From positions 68,285 through 132,284 of the forward strand of contig VXAY01005262.1 of the NCBI GenBank assembly GCA_013399855.1: 64,000 nucleotides of DNA. The letters run 5' to 3'. The notes under the pieces were generated by a model, which was not told where the DNA came from, made no database searches, and was given only the letters and a program-made list of their open reading frames with translations. Origin of the DNA: Oxyruncus cristatus (taxonomy: Eukaryota; Chordata; Aves; Passeriformes; Cotingidae). Within the stretch, counting starts at the first letter, position 1, and each line of letters opens with the position of its first letter. The position numbers and the translations under genes are program-made. Below are positions 13,193-24,893 of this stretch, piece after piece.

Positions 13193-13756
13193 ATGTTAAT
13201 TCAAAGTCCTTCATCATCCAAAGACTTGGCTCACAGGTGGAACTCCTTTCTATTTGACAAGTCATACTTTGTTTCTGGACTCCCTTTTGGACTGAAGCGA
13301 CTGGTTTGCTCCAGGTCAAAATCCAGGTGTTGGTCTAGTGATGGTTCACTAGAGACCTTTTGCAATATGAGAGATGGATCTGACAAAGGGGCAGGGGCTC
13401 TTTCTGACCTTCACAGGTATCCAAAGTTCAAGAGGCCTTTAATTCCTAAATGTGCCCACAGAAGTACCTTGTGCCCCACCCGTGGCATGAAATGGAGTAA
13501 ACCTTTGTTTTCATGCTATATACAACTAAAAGACACAATTCTGTTCCTAATCAATAGAAATGAAAATGTAAACAAAGAGAAAGAATTACAGCTTCTGAGG
13601 GCTGCAGCCACTCAGATGATGTCTGAAACAAGTCTAGATTCACCTGTGGTCTTCAAAGCTTTTGCAAGGCAAGCAGAAGCCAGTGTGCATGGCTTGGGAG
13701 GAAGGCAGGGGCTGCAACCAGGGGAAGGAAGATGCACTTTTCAATATAGAGTCAGC

Positions 13757-13795
<39 letters not shown>
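13193..13795 (+). other. Unexplained 200-codon open frame ending in TA microsatellite
   Basis: This is the longest non-transposon open frame on the plus strand. It lies in DNA slightly richer in GC than its neighbours. The product shows no recognisable domain, no signal peptide and no membrane segment. Its last dozen residues are an artificial Ile-Tyr run encoded by the TA repeat. No Kozak-like start, splice site or polyadenylation context could be identified with confidence. It could be a chance frame, an old repeat of a family I do not recognise, or part of a lineage-specific transcript. I favour chance. Confidence 0.2.
13760..13793. repeat. (TA)n microsatellite
   Basis: About 16 uninterrupted TA units, likely length-polymorphic. 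They create spurious Ile-Tyr runs in ORFs on both strands. Confidence 0.97.
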
Positions 13796-13797
<2 letters not shown>

Positions 13798-16700
13798 GTG
13801 GCAGGCTGGTCTTTTTTTTGCAGCATAGCATTGTCTTACTAGCATAAGACAAAATTTGCTTTTGTTGATGACAGGAAGAGAGAAGCTAAAATAGTAGAAA
13901 TTACCTTCATGCAGTTCTGATCCCAATATACTCAATGCCTGTGATATATAAATGTGTCCCAAGAGCTTGTCTAAATGAACCCCCATGGCCTGCCTCTTTT
14001 TTTTCTATTGATTTGAATTATATAACTCAAATGTGCAGGAGTATACTTGAAGCTCTCATCCCACATGTTCACGTAATAATTATGACCTGTCCCACAGGCA
14101 GTACTTGCTTAAACAGCTGGAAGAGTGGGAAGACATTCTCTGTTTCCACATGCATTACCAACATAATCCTGTCATGGCTGCAGCAAGGCCCAAGGGGATT
14201 TTTTCTCTTTGCATAATTTTTCTGTATTAAGACTTATGATACTTATCAGATGTATTGAAGTGATAACTATTAAGAGCTTGTTAATAGCTCACTAGAGTGA
14301 TGTTCTGTAAGAATTTGGCAGAATTATTACCTATTACAGTGATGAAAAATCCTTGATAATGCAATTCGTAAAATAGTCAAACCATTGTCTTCAAGTGAGG
14401 GTAAAAAACAGTGCCAATAATTAAATTCAAAAGATGGGTATCGGAAAACTTAACAAGTTGGATAATTTGCAACTCCTTATTAAGTGAAACCCTTGATTAA
14501 CATTTCCCAGTTAGCTACCAAGAACCTTTGTAAGACTCATTAGGAGAGGCCATTGAGAGGAAGAATACACTGACAAACAAATCGGAGAGAGGAGTATTGA
14601 AATTTTTTTCCCAGTATTTATTTATATCAAAACCAGATGCTATTGACAACGTAGTACATTGCTGAAAAGTTAGAGCAGGTATGGTATAGCTCCTTCCATC
14701 AATACCTATGTGTGAACATACACAGAGGAGATTATCTAACTGACATGTCTTTGTGAAGCATCAGCAAGGTATTGCTGTAAAATATGCAATCTTCAATAAT
14801 GGTTCACTACAAAAAGATTATATCAATGCAGTTATGGCCCCAGCAACATAGAAAAGTAGTCTAACTTCTTATGATTAGATTTAGGAAGCTGATGTCCAAC
14901 CTTATATTCAATTTATGTGTTATGTCTGTAATATATCTGTCAATGGATACATCTGCCAGTGTAACTGGTCTGTTTTTAAAATAAACATTCATTAAACAGC
15001 TAAGGGGAAATTTCCATTACTTCACCTCTCCCATTACTGCTGCTAATAATTTCCCCTCTGACCAGATTTGTATTGATTTCATGATGAAACCCAACACTGT
15101 ATCCTTCTTCTACACTTAGTTAAAAGAAAAGGATATAACTTCTTTTTTTCTCTTGTGTTCAAACTACAGAAGACAACTTTGATTTACGTGCCTGTAGATA
15201 AACTAAAACACCTTTCTGAATGCCCTCTGTCAACTACACTTTACCTCATTCACCTGTGCCAAAGATTTGATTTTAATGAAACTGTCCTCATTGATTATAA
15301 TAAGCATGCTAGTAGTTTAAGTGTTTTTCTTTGAAACCTAAAAGTTACAACCTTTTTGCATTGTAGATATAACCTTTTTGCACAGTGGTATAGTGAATTG
15401 CTTATGTGATAAGAAAATGGTTTTAGTCCAGAGCCTGTCCAAAATGAGACACAAGAAAACAAGTTTTCATTCCAAAGCAAACTTACTGAAAAGTGACAAA
15501 GGGAAGTGCTGTTTTGCTGTAGTTCTTTTTTTATTTCTTTAATGCATAGAAATAATCACTATAGAAAATATTAATAGCATAAAATAGACTTTTAAGAGAT
15601 GTTTTATCATTGACCACTGTGCGTATTGAAGGAATTGAACAAAAACACATTTGTTTGCCACATGCAACTGCTTTATCCATGGATTTTTTTTAAAAAGAGT
15701 ACAGGGGTTTGCTCTCATGAGATACCTACTGAGGCTGGGCCTAACTGATCAGAATGACACTGATGCCATCATATTACACATTTTATTTAACTGGCCCAAG
15801 TGAAAGGAAGAGATAAATATGAACCCTAAACATTTTTGTGTGATGTTTTCTAGTTAAACTACACAAGTTGAAAGCAAACTTTGACTTGAATTGAAAAGTT
15901 AAGCAAAAATTAAGCAAGTTGAAAATTGATTGCATAATGTTAAGAGAAAATTATAGGTTTCCTGAAAGCATGTTAATGGTTACAGCCTACAAAACCATTT
16001 CAACACACCCCATATATGCAAAATAAACATGTTTGCAAACTTAAGTTGAAGTTAAACCTCACATGGCGACAGCAAACTCTCTCAGCCACCTAGACAAGCT
16101 TTCAGGTTCTGCTAAGAAAGCCAACACAAGACAAACACTTCTCTTCCCTCCCGCCCCCAGTAATAACTGCAACAAAGAAGCATAGTTTTCACAACAATTA
16201 TAAACAAAGATCTTAGCTGAGGAAATGGAAAAAATTCCAAGTTATAAAATCCATATGGTAAAATCAGCATTTGAGGACATATGGGATAAATAGATCATTC
16301 TCTGTTTACGAATCCTTATGTAGAGCTTGTGTAGGGTCGGTTTTGCCTTTAAATGTGAACATGAAGATATGAGTGATGTTCAATGAGACTACTAGCAGGA
16401 TGAAAAATTGCTTAGTGATAGTGAGGATAGCAAAATCAAGCCATAGAGCTGAACTGAAAATCTTTACTCACAGTGAGCACCACTTTTATTCATCAAGTAA
16501 TCAAACTGTGCTTAATATAAACTTGCTGACTAGTAGGAAGAACTAACTAGTAAGAACTCCTCATTAGATAATTGCTTATTTGCAACAGTTGCCATGTGGA
16601 TGTTCTAAGGGGCTTTTGGTTCTGTGAGTTAAACCCGAAACACCGCACAAAGGAAGAAGCATCTATTTAAAAGACAGTCATATATTAATCAGGAACTGAT

Positions 16701-19700
16701 ATTAACTATGAAATCAAGCTGAGTTCACAGGAGTAAATAAAAATCTTTCTATTGATGCATCACCACATTAGGAAATTGAGGGCTTGATTTTCAGTATGTG
16801 TTAGAAGAGATGTTAAAGTTCTGAGATTCTATAGCACGAGTTAAGTGGAATTTAGCTTGAGTGGTGTCTGAGCTTCAATATCCTGCTGGAAAGAAGTATT
16901 TAAGTTTGAACATCACCATCCAGAGAACAGAACTAAATGCCAGTCTTCTACATGCTGTATGAAAACTGTAACAGATGGAGAAAAGACAGGCAAGCAGCGT
17001 TTCTCTGAGGCTTCTGACTTTTGTACATAAACCTTCCTGCTAAGGACTTGAGACCAGCATCTCAGTATGTGAAAATCTGAAGTGGCAAAAACTGCTTTAC
17101 CATGGGTAGGTTAGCATCTGAAGGTTTTGAGTATTAGTTTTGAATTTAAGTGGCCAAGGTCCAGGTTAAATGGACTTGAAAAACATTTAAGAAGATAGAA
17201 AGAGGGAAATATCCCCAAACTATGCAGAAATAAATATTCTGGAAGTACTGATGTGCATGAGTAATTGCATTTTTTGACTTTAGAGAACACTATTATGCTT
17301 GTGTACAGATGCTTTATGGCTATGACTTGTATGCTTGTGATTGTAAGTAATCTTTAGATGAAGACTTGACTTGGAAAAAGGAAAAATAATTCATATTCTT
17401 ACCCAACAGATAACACATTCTCAGCTCAAGATTCTGTCTCAGATCAGATTCCACATTTCAGATAGTTCACTTGGGACAGTTCCTTTTATCACAAAATCTT
17501 TTTTTTTTCCTTAAAATGTTATATTCTACTACCTTACAGACTAAAAAAGCTTTAAAAGTAACTGTGTCACATCATTCTACTTTCTTCATGCAGTTATGTC
17601 AACATTCCATTTTGGCACTCAAGAAAAAAAGGATTTGCATGTGTTATGTAAAACTTGTGGGTTTGTTTTGCTAAGTACCATAGAATCAAATAAGTAATAG
17701 CTCTGAGTTTAGCAGTTCATCCTTCAGTAGTGACATAACTATCACTGTAACAATGTTATAATACCACCCATGATAAACACTAACAGTAAAGAAACCAATA
17801 TTTCATTGGTTTTGATTTAGAATGTTCATGTGCATCTCTGCTGACAGGTTACTGTAGTTAATGAGCTTCTCAAATTTCCATCTTTCTGGTCAATTTCCAT
17901 TTTATTCCAACTCCACCTCAATGTTCATGTTTTAACAAAACCTGAAAAAAACATTCTTTATTACATGTGCTTGCAACAACTGTGTTTGTCAGATTAGGCA
18001 TTTTTGTATGCATAACTTAATTTTCAAGAAGGTATTTTCATCTTAACTCACCTACTTAATATTATAATTCTGTATATTTTTTTAATTTCAATTTCATATG
18101 TGTGATGATGTTTAGCATCCAGAATACTCTCTTGTAAATGGACTGTGCACATTGGCATACTCTGAATTACACATAGCAGAAATGCAATTTCTTCATCTTT
18201 TCTGGCAGGGTAGAGTTTGCATACTTTTTTTTTTCCTGCTCTGTGGTATATTTCTCTTTGGTCATATGTTCTGTGGGAAGGTAGTTTTGGTTGTTACGTC
18301 AGATGTGATGTCAGTAAATTATGAACTTGCAGCAAATTTATATATGAAGAGGAAGGACACAGCCTGTCTTCTTACTGACAAATTTTCTCTCGCAAAACAA
18401 GAAGGCCCATCTGGAATCTTGAAGTTGTACCCTGCTGATGGAGAAGTTTTGTGAGAAAGGGAGAAAGCAATGATTCTTTTAAATAGCAAAAATTTAGCTT
18501 TTCAATTTTTTGTGTTTGAAGAATTATTTTATGACCTCGTAACATAAAAAAAAAAAAATATTCTGCCCTTCAAATAAGTATGCACTTTTTTCTGATAGGA
18601 AAAAAAATAACTAATTGTGAATGAAAAGATCCTTTAGCAGAGATATAAATAGCTTGTTTTTATCTATATCCATTATTAGCTTTTCCATCAAGAATCTCTA
18701 AGTATTGCATCTGCCTTTTCTTAATGCAGGTCCTTGTCTTGCCACAGTGGTTGACATTTTACAAAGGCATCCTCTGGAGCTAAACACACCTCTGAAAATC
18801 ATGAAATTATCAGATTTTACCAGGTTTTTTTCTCACAGCCAGTTCTAAAGGCAAAAATACAAAATAAACACCATAGTTTAGCTAATTTTAAAATAGGAAC
18901 ATGATTCTTTTCTTAAATTCATATGAACTTAAATGACCACTTGCATTATGGATGCTGATTGTTGAATGGAAACATATGTTGCAATCACAAACAAAGTTCC
19001 TGTAATAAGTCCCATTCAGATTTCCTGAAATTCAATTATGTTTTCATTTGACTTTAATTATAACCATTTTTTACTGTCTCTTCATATGTACAGTTTTTAT
19101 TTTTGTTCAAACTACTCTCCATTACGTTGACTTCTATTCTTATTGATATGCTTATGAAGTGATTGTAATTTTAATCAAATAATTGTAGCTTTAATTCTAA
19201 CTAAAAGCTCATGCATTAATTTCCCTGTCTTTTGTAGTAAAATAGAAAGCTTAACTTGAATCACATACAGCTCTGATTTTAACTAGCCTAGAGCATCAAC
19301 ACTATCCTGCTGTGACACTCATCTTGTTCCGTGGTTCTTGGGTTGAGCCTGTGACGGTCTATGGGAAAGACAGAGAGCCAGGCAGTGCAACTGAACCCAG
19401 AAGCGGTATCCTTGATGTGTCCCAGGTCATTTATTCCAAAGAACTGTGAAAACAGGCCGAACACCAGGGGCAATGGTCATCTGCCCAGAATGTACAACAT
19501 CATGCTTTTCTGGCATCACGGTTTTCTCTTTACAGCCTCAACACTGATTATGCCCGAGCAGGCCAAAGAATAAAAGCTTATTAAGGTGAGGATACCTTTA
19601 TATTTTCAGAAGGGATATGGTCATCTGACTGTCAGCATTAACAGAATTATATGTGATTGCAAGATTATACTAAAGAGAGACAATATTATTTCTAGTTAAG

Positions 19701-22700
19701 GAAAGGCACTAAATCATGCCATTGTCTCTGGGGTTTAGGTTACAAAATATGATTTCTATGTTGGAAAGCTTGTAGTTCATTAACATTTAGGATGCTGACT
19801 TTTTAAAGCCAGACAGTTGAATGAGTATCAAAGAAAATGTGTGTATGTATTTAAAGGCTTATGTCTGTTTGTTCTCCTTATTTGTTATATAGTTTGGTGG
19901 TGCCTTTTACCAGGCAGGACTAGAAATGACTGGCAGCCACACTAGTGTGGTCGCCTGTTCACTGCAACTGAAGAATAGAACAAAGAGACTTTCTGCCCTC
20001 CTTCACATCAGCACAAATATCCTTGCAAAGTTGCTAAAGGAACAGCTGCCTTTATTTATGGTCTGCCCCAATGACTATCCATTTATGGATTTTTAAGCTG
20101 GTAGCAGCCAATATCCATCTTTCTTATTTTTGGACTGGAAGCCTGTCAAAATCAGCTAGCTGTGAATCAAATCTCTGATCTCAACCTCTAAACTGACTTG
20201 TCTTACCAGAACAGATTCAGCTGCTGCTTCCTTCTCTGTATGGATCCAGTCTATGACACAGATGTCTTGTAAAGATGCAAGACTTTTAGTAAGGTAGGCA
20301 TAACAGTTTTATCTCTTAAAGTATGATTGAAATACCAAAAGGGAAAAAGCCTCAGGAAAAGGCTTTAACAGCTGAATGAAAATAAGGGAGGGCATCTGTA
20401 AGAAGATGTAAGATTTGTTTGATCAACTTCAGCACCCTGAACTGGTGATAGGACTCTTTTAAGAAAAGAAGTGACATTATCTGTCTTCATACTCGTCTTG
20501 GGCCTTTTCAAAACTGAAGCACTGAGAGCAAACTGCATTTTGCAGAGACAACTTTTGGAGGACAGTTTGTCATCTACCCATTTGCAAAATGTACTAAATA
20601 CTTCAAGAAGGTCATTGCTAAGATTAACATCTTCATCTTTTATATTGCTTACACTGTTTTTGTTTCAGCCTTAAATATCCGTAAGAGCATTCATGGCAAT
20701 GGAGTGTAGTTCTCTTTGTCAGCTGAGGTCCCTGCATCTTTTCTACTGTGCTCCCCCATGAGCTTCACCTAAATCCCTTTGATGACACCAAACACTTTTT
20801 TCACCTTGTAATTGTGTTTCTTCCTTGTGTGTCTATTGATGACATTGACTATTACTCTGCCTGACAACATTTGGAAAGCTGTAATCAGATGCTCTGAGAA
20901 ATGATTTGTGATGGCTATCATGCAGTTGCTGCTTCTTCATTTAGTTGTCTCCAAAAACCTGAGACTACTTTTGCCCTCAGACCACATTCATTATTTTATG
21001 CATTTTTCCTGGAGAAGGTAACCTTAACTCAGTGCCGCTGAGATATCTTGCTTAAAAGGTACTCTGTCACCCCATGTAAAATGTAGAACTATGAGAAACA
21101 GTACAACTATGTTTGTATGGGTTAGTGGGGCTGCACTGGGAAAGCACCCTTGGAACTGTTTCTGGCATAAGGCATAAATGGCACTGAACACTGTCATATA
21201 AAATGTTAGTGCAGTAGCTGTTCAGAGTTGTGACTAGTTTTCTACCTTGTCTCATGACCGAAGTGACAAGATTTTTTTTTCCCATCCAGTATAATCCTTT
21301 TTCTGCTGATATTATTAATAAAAGCCATAGATTTCAATGAGGAAACGAGTCATGCTTTTTTCCCCCTCTTTTTTTTTCCCTTTTTTTTCCCCCAAACATC
21401 ATTGCTTTCTTGTTTATTACTTTAGCTGCATTCAAAGACTAGGGGCCACGTAAGTTCTTCAGAACAATGTTAAACAGACTGCACTTGACTGGAGGTTTAC
21501 AGACCAAAAAATGTGTACAAACAAAAAATGTACAATGGGTGTTAAGAGCAATGAAAGCATTGCCTTCATTTTGCTTCTTCTGCATTTTTACCAAAGCTTA
21601 TAGTGGCATTTGCTCTCAAGAAAGATACATATTAAAATTTTAGGAAGCAGTGAAGGTTTTTTTCTTTTTAGATATAGAGCTAAATATACATATATAGATA
21701 AATAAATATGGAGCTAATATGTAAAATCTGACCTTATAATTTGAGATATATAATTTTTGTGGTTTCAGTTTGTTTCTATTCTTTTCAAAGAGATACAAAA
21801 GAATCTCAGTCATAAAGCACTTACTCCCTGGACTCTCAGACTGAAAACTCTCACATGCACTGACAAGCATTCAATTTAGAAACATGGGAAATAAAAGAAT
21901 CAGCTACACATTCAGCCCAAGGGTAGACATCTCAAGTGGCCAGCAAGCTTGCCAGTGAGGACCATCCTGCAAGGGATTAGCTTTCAGCTGGAGTATGTTT
22001 AAAGATTGAAGTCACCCAAGGTGAGCTGAACAGTGTATTTCCCAGTTCTACCCACAAAAAACATGCATGTTGAAATCAAAGATGAAACAGTCTAATAGTA
22101 AGATTGGTCTGGTTAATACAATTCAGTCAAATCTTTGTATTTTTTTTATTGCTCTTGTTTGCCTAGTGCTTTGCTAGATTTTTCTGGTTGCAGTTTGTAA
22201 AAATTCTTGTTTCAGAGTCTATGAAGTTCCAACAGTCTCTGTAAAGCTCAGTTTAGTTCATGTGACAGTGAACAAAATTCCTGGTTTTGATCACAGACTT
22301 GATAGGATCTGGTAGTCTATAGATCTATATAGTTTAAATAAAGGGAAAATCCTTCCTTGAAGGGAAAAAGACCTCACTTTAAAAAAATAGCATATAGCAA
22401 TCTTTTTCTGGATGGGGATGGAGCTTCACTGTTTCCCAAAGTGAATAAAGTGACAGTCTCTATGATAGTGGAGCTTGTTTGGGCTTTGTAGAGTCTGCAT
22501 CTTGTGACAGGGCAGAGGACTTATTGCTGAGGGAAAACTCTGCTCCATAGTTGATAGAGGGTTAATGTTCCTGTTGCTGACTGAAGCAGTTTCACAGCCG
22601 TGTCATCCAGCCCAAGGAGTGTGGCAATAAAGAGAGTTTTCAGGATTTTTTTTTGGGGGGGAGGCTAGGTATAAAAGATAAAAACAGTGTCTAGTGTTGA

Positions 22701-22778
22701 GGCAGCAACAACTTAAATAAAAGGACACAGAAATGTTAGAAGATGCTGGCATGTACAATATGCTGAAGGTGTGCTACC
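13796..22778. other. Unique AT-rich DNA, mostly unrecognised
   Basis: About 9 kb with no supported gene. Small homopolymers are present (A13 near 18546-18558, and a 39-base pure pyrimidine tract at 21355-21393). A somewhat GC-richer pocket at about 19290-19580 ends in AATAAAAGCTTATT and might be part of an old LTR or transcript end, but no family is recognised. A 100-codon plus ORF at 18152-18454 contains a hydrophobic stretch near residues 24-38 but matches nothing known to me. Confidence 0.5.
21355..21393. repeat. Pure pyrimidine tract (T and C runs)
   Basis: A run of only T and C, alternating T-runs with C-runs of three to five. Low-complexity sequence. Confidence 0.9.
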
Positions 22779-22831
22779 CTTCAACTAGACTATCTTTAAG
22801 GTCCTGTCCAACCCAAACCAATCTATGATCC
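22779..22831 (+). mobile_element. CR1 LINE, very short 3' tail
   Basis: About 50 bases match the CR1 3' UTR end: CAACTAGACTATCTTTAAGG, then GTCCTGTCCAACCCAAACCA, then ATCTATGATCC. It is the same terminal type as the fragment at 36,295 (ATCTTTAAGGTCCCTTCCAA). Extreme 5' truncation is normal for CR1. Confidence 0.75.
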
Positions 22832-24521
22832 TTGGAAGAAGTCTGCTAGTGACAAATAAAGTAGAAAAATAACCTTACCTACTGAAGGATGTGGAAGGTA
22901 AGTACAGAAATAAAATATGGACTCATAAGGAAGGAAAGAAGGGCAGGTGATCACATAGAGAGAAAAGGGGCAAAAAAGAAAAAAACTGTGGAGAGAAATA
23001 AAGCTGATAAATGCAGAGAAAAAATTTGGTTAATCCTTCAGTCCATGTGACCTTAGACTAGATGATGCTGTTTGTAGTACCTTTCTGCAGCTTTTTTCCT
23101 GAATAGTAGCAGCTGCTAACAGGGCTTGAATAAAATTTCTTCCATTTTCTCATATTTTCCTTTAGAGAAGTCTAGACTAGATTACTGATCATAAGAACGA
23201 AGAGTACTAGAGGTACACAGGAATGCCATCTAGATTTAGGCATATGAAACAGGCAGGTATTAGGAAGAAACGTTTGACAGATGTAGGAAATTATTTGCCA
23301 GGAACAGATAGAAATGGGGGACTGGGGACTGAAAATTATACTGATGTGAGATGGAAACATATACGATATTTCAGTTGCTGTAAGAATAGAAAGCAAAATC
23401 AGGCTAAGGAAAATGTTAATAACAATGTTGTTGAAAGATATTTTGTTAAAATAGCAGAAGAAATTAAAATACATAAGGCAAGTCAAGGTGATTTGTGGGA
23501 CATTTGACTAGTGGTATAAACACATGAAATATGAGATTTGGACTACACGTGGATTATGGAAATACCTCTCCCAAATGAAGATAAGCACAAATGATGGGAA
23601 AAAAATAAGAAATAGCAGGGAGAGTGTCAGAAAAAAAAAATCAGGAAAAGTCATAATATCCAGAAATAGTATAATGAATTTGATTGTGAAATAATGAATC
23701 TTTTCTCCACTTGTGAAACAACAAGTGATGAGATATAATTTTACAAACTCAATTGTTTTCTTAATATATGGTAATAGCAGACTAATTTTACTATGTAGAT
23801 TTATAAATAATTCAAATTAATGTACATGTGTTGCAGTGGAGAAAAAAGACTGAATATTTAAAGCTGTATTCTCAGAATTTTCTTAAAATTATATGTTTAA
23901 TAATTGCATATTTGCTCATAATCATAATTTCTGATCACCAAAAATGTTCATCATTCCAACATATATTGGGACTTAGAGTAGATCCAAACAGTGACTTCGT
24001 GGTACTCAGCCTGACTTAAGTTGTTGCTTTCTAGGGTGGAAGCATGATTTCAAGACTGTAAGTTTTCCTAAAACTCCACTGATTTAGGGAGGCAAGAGTA
24101 ACCTTTCCTTTAAGAACTGAAATGGAAAAGAAATAGGGAAACTGCCTCGACTCCATAGTGAAGTATTTATTTCTGTAAGCAGATGTATCATTTACTCCTC
24201 TATAAAAATTTTAACCACATTGCTGTTCACAGTGTTCTATTGTTTATTCTGAAGCTAGTCCTGTGAGAGTAGTTAGTAGTGTCCCTGTTGCTTTTCTGAA
24301 GTTGTGTCTTTGCAAAGAAATAAATGGTGAGAATTATTAGGGCAGAAATAGAGTAGCAATCAGCATGATTCTATAGCCAAGCAGTTAAAGGTGGGAATCA
24401 TATTCCAATCAAATTTCACTTTTGCAGCTTGTCCAGTAAGTCTTGATTACACCTGCATTTATATTTCCCACAGTGAAAAGAAATATTTCAATGTGTTTAA
24501 GAAAGTTGCAATTTTAAACTA
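22832..24521. other. Unique AT-rich DNA, nothing recognised
   Basis: No gene or repeat was recognised. Opposed ORFs of about 94 and 104 codons at 23172-23507 overlap on the two strands and have no recognisable features. Confidence 0.55.
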
Positions 24522-24893
24522 GTGCATATCACTGTGATTCTGTGTTTCTTCACAGTTGTAGCCCATGGTGTAAATCTGCGTTACGAACTTGGCCGATCTG
24601 TTGTAGATACGACAGATGGACTTTGCTGGCTTCGGACTCAACTCTGGCTTTGCCCCAAGCAAAGAACGGCTGCTTTTCTCCCCCAAACAAAGACTGCATC
24701 ACGAAAGGTTAAAAATTCACAATCTGTGTTCTTTGCTGTGTCCCACTCCAAAGAAAGGACTTGTCACCAGGCCAATATCTCTCTGGTTATTTTCACCCCT
24801 TACATAAGGGCCAGAGTTAAAGACTCTCTACTGACACACTGCTTCTCTTATGGTGTTACATATTTGGTAGTTTGGTGGAGAAAAGAGAAGTGA
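24522..24893 (+). other. CpG-rich pocket with overlapping open frames, origin unknown
   Basis: A 123-codon open frame. Seven CpG dinucleotides fall within 24579-24706, which is unusual for this CpG-poor AT-rich neighbourhood. All three plus frames are open across most of that stretch. The protein starts with a hydrophobic segment (ITVILCFFTVVAH), but no domain is recognised. A splice-acceptor-like TTTCTTCACAG ends at 24555. It could be an exon, a promoter or enhancer element, or a young mobile element piece. Nothing in the sequence decides among them. Confidence 0.25.

Noticed and set aside
17681..17700. CCATAGAATCAAA resembles the complement of a CR1 terminus
   Set aside because: Only about ten bases match and no CR1 body is adjacent.
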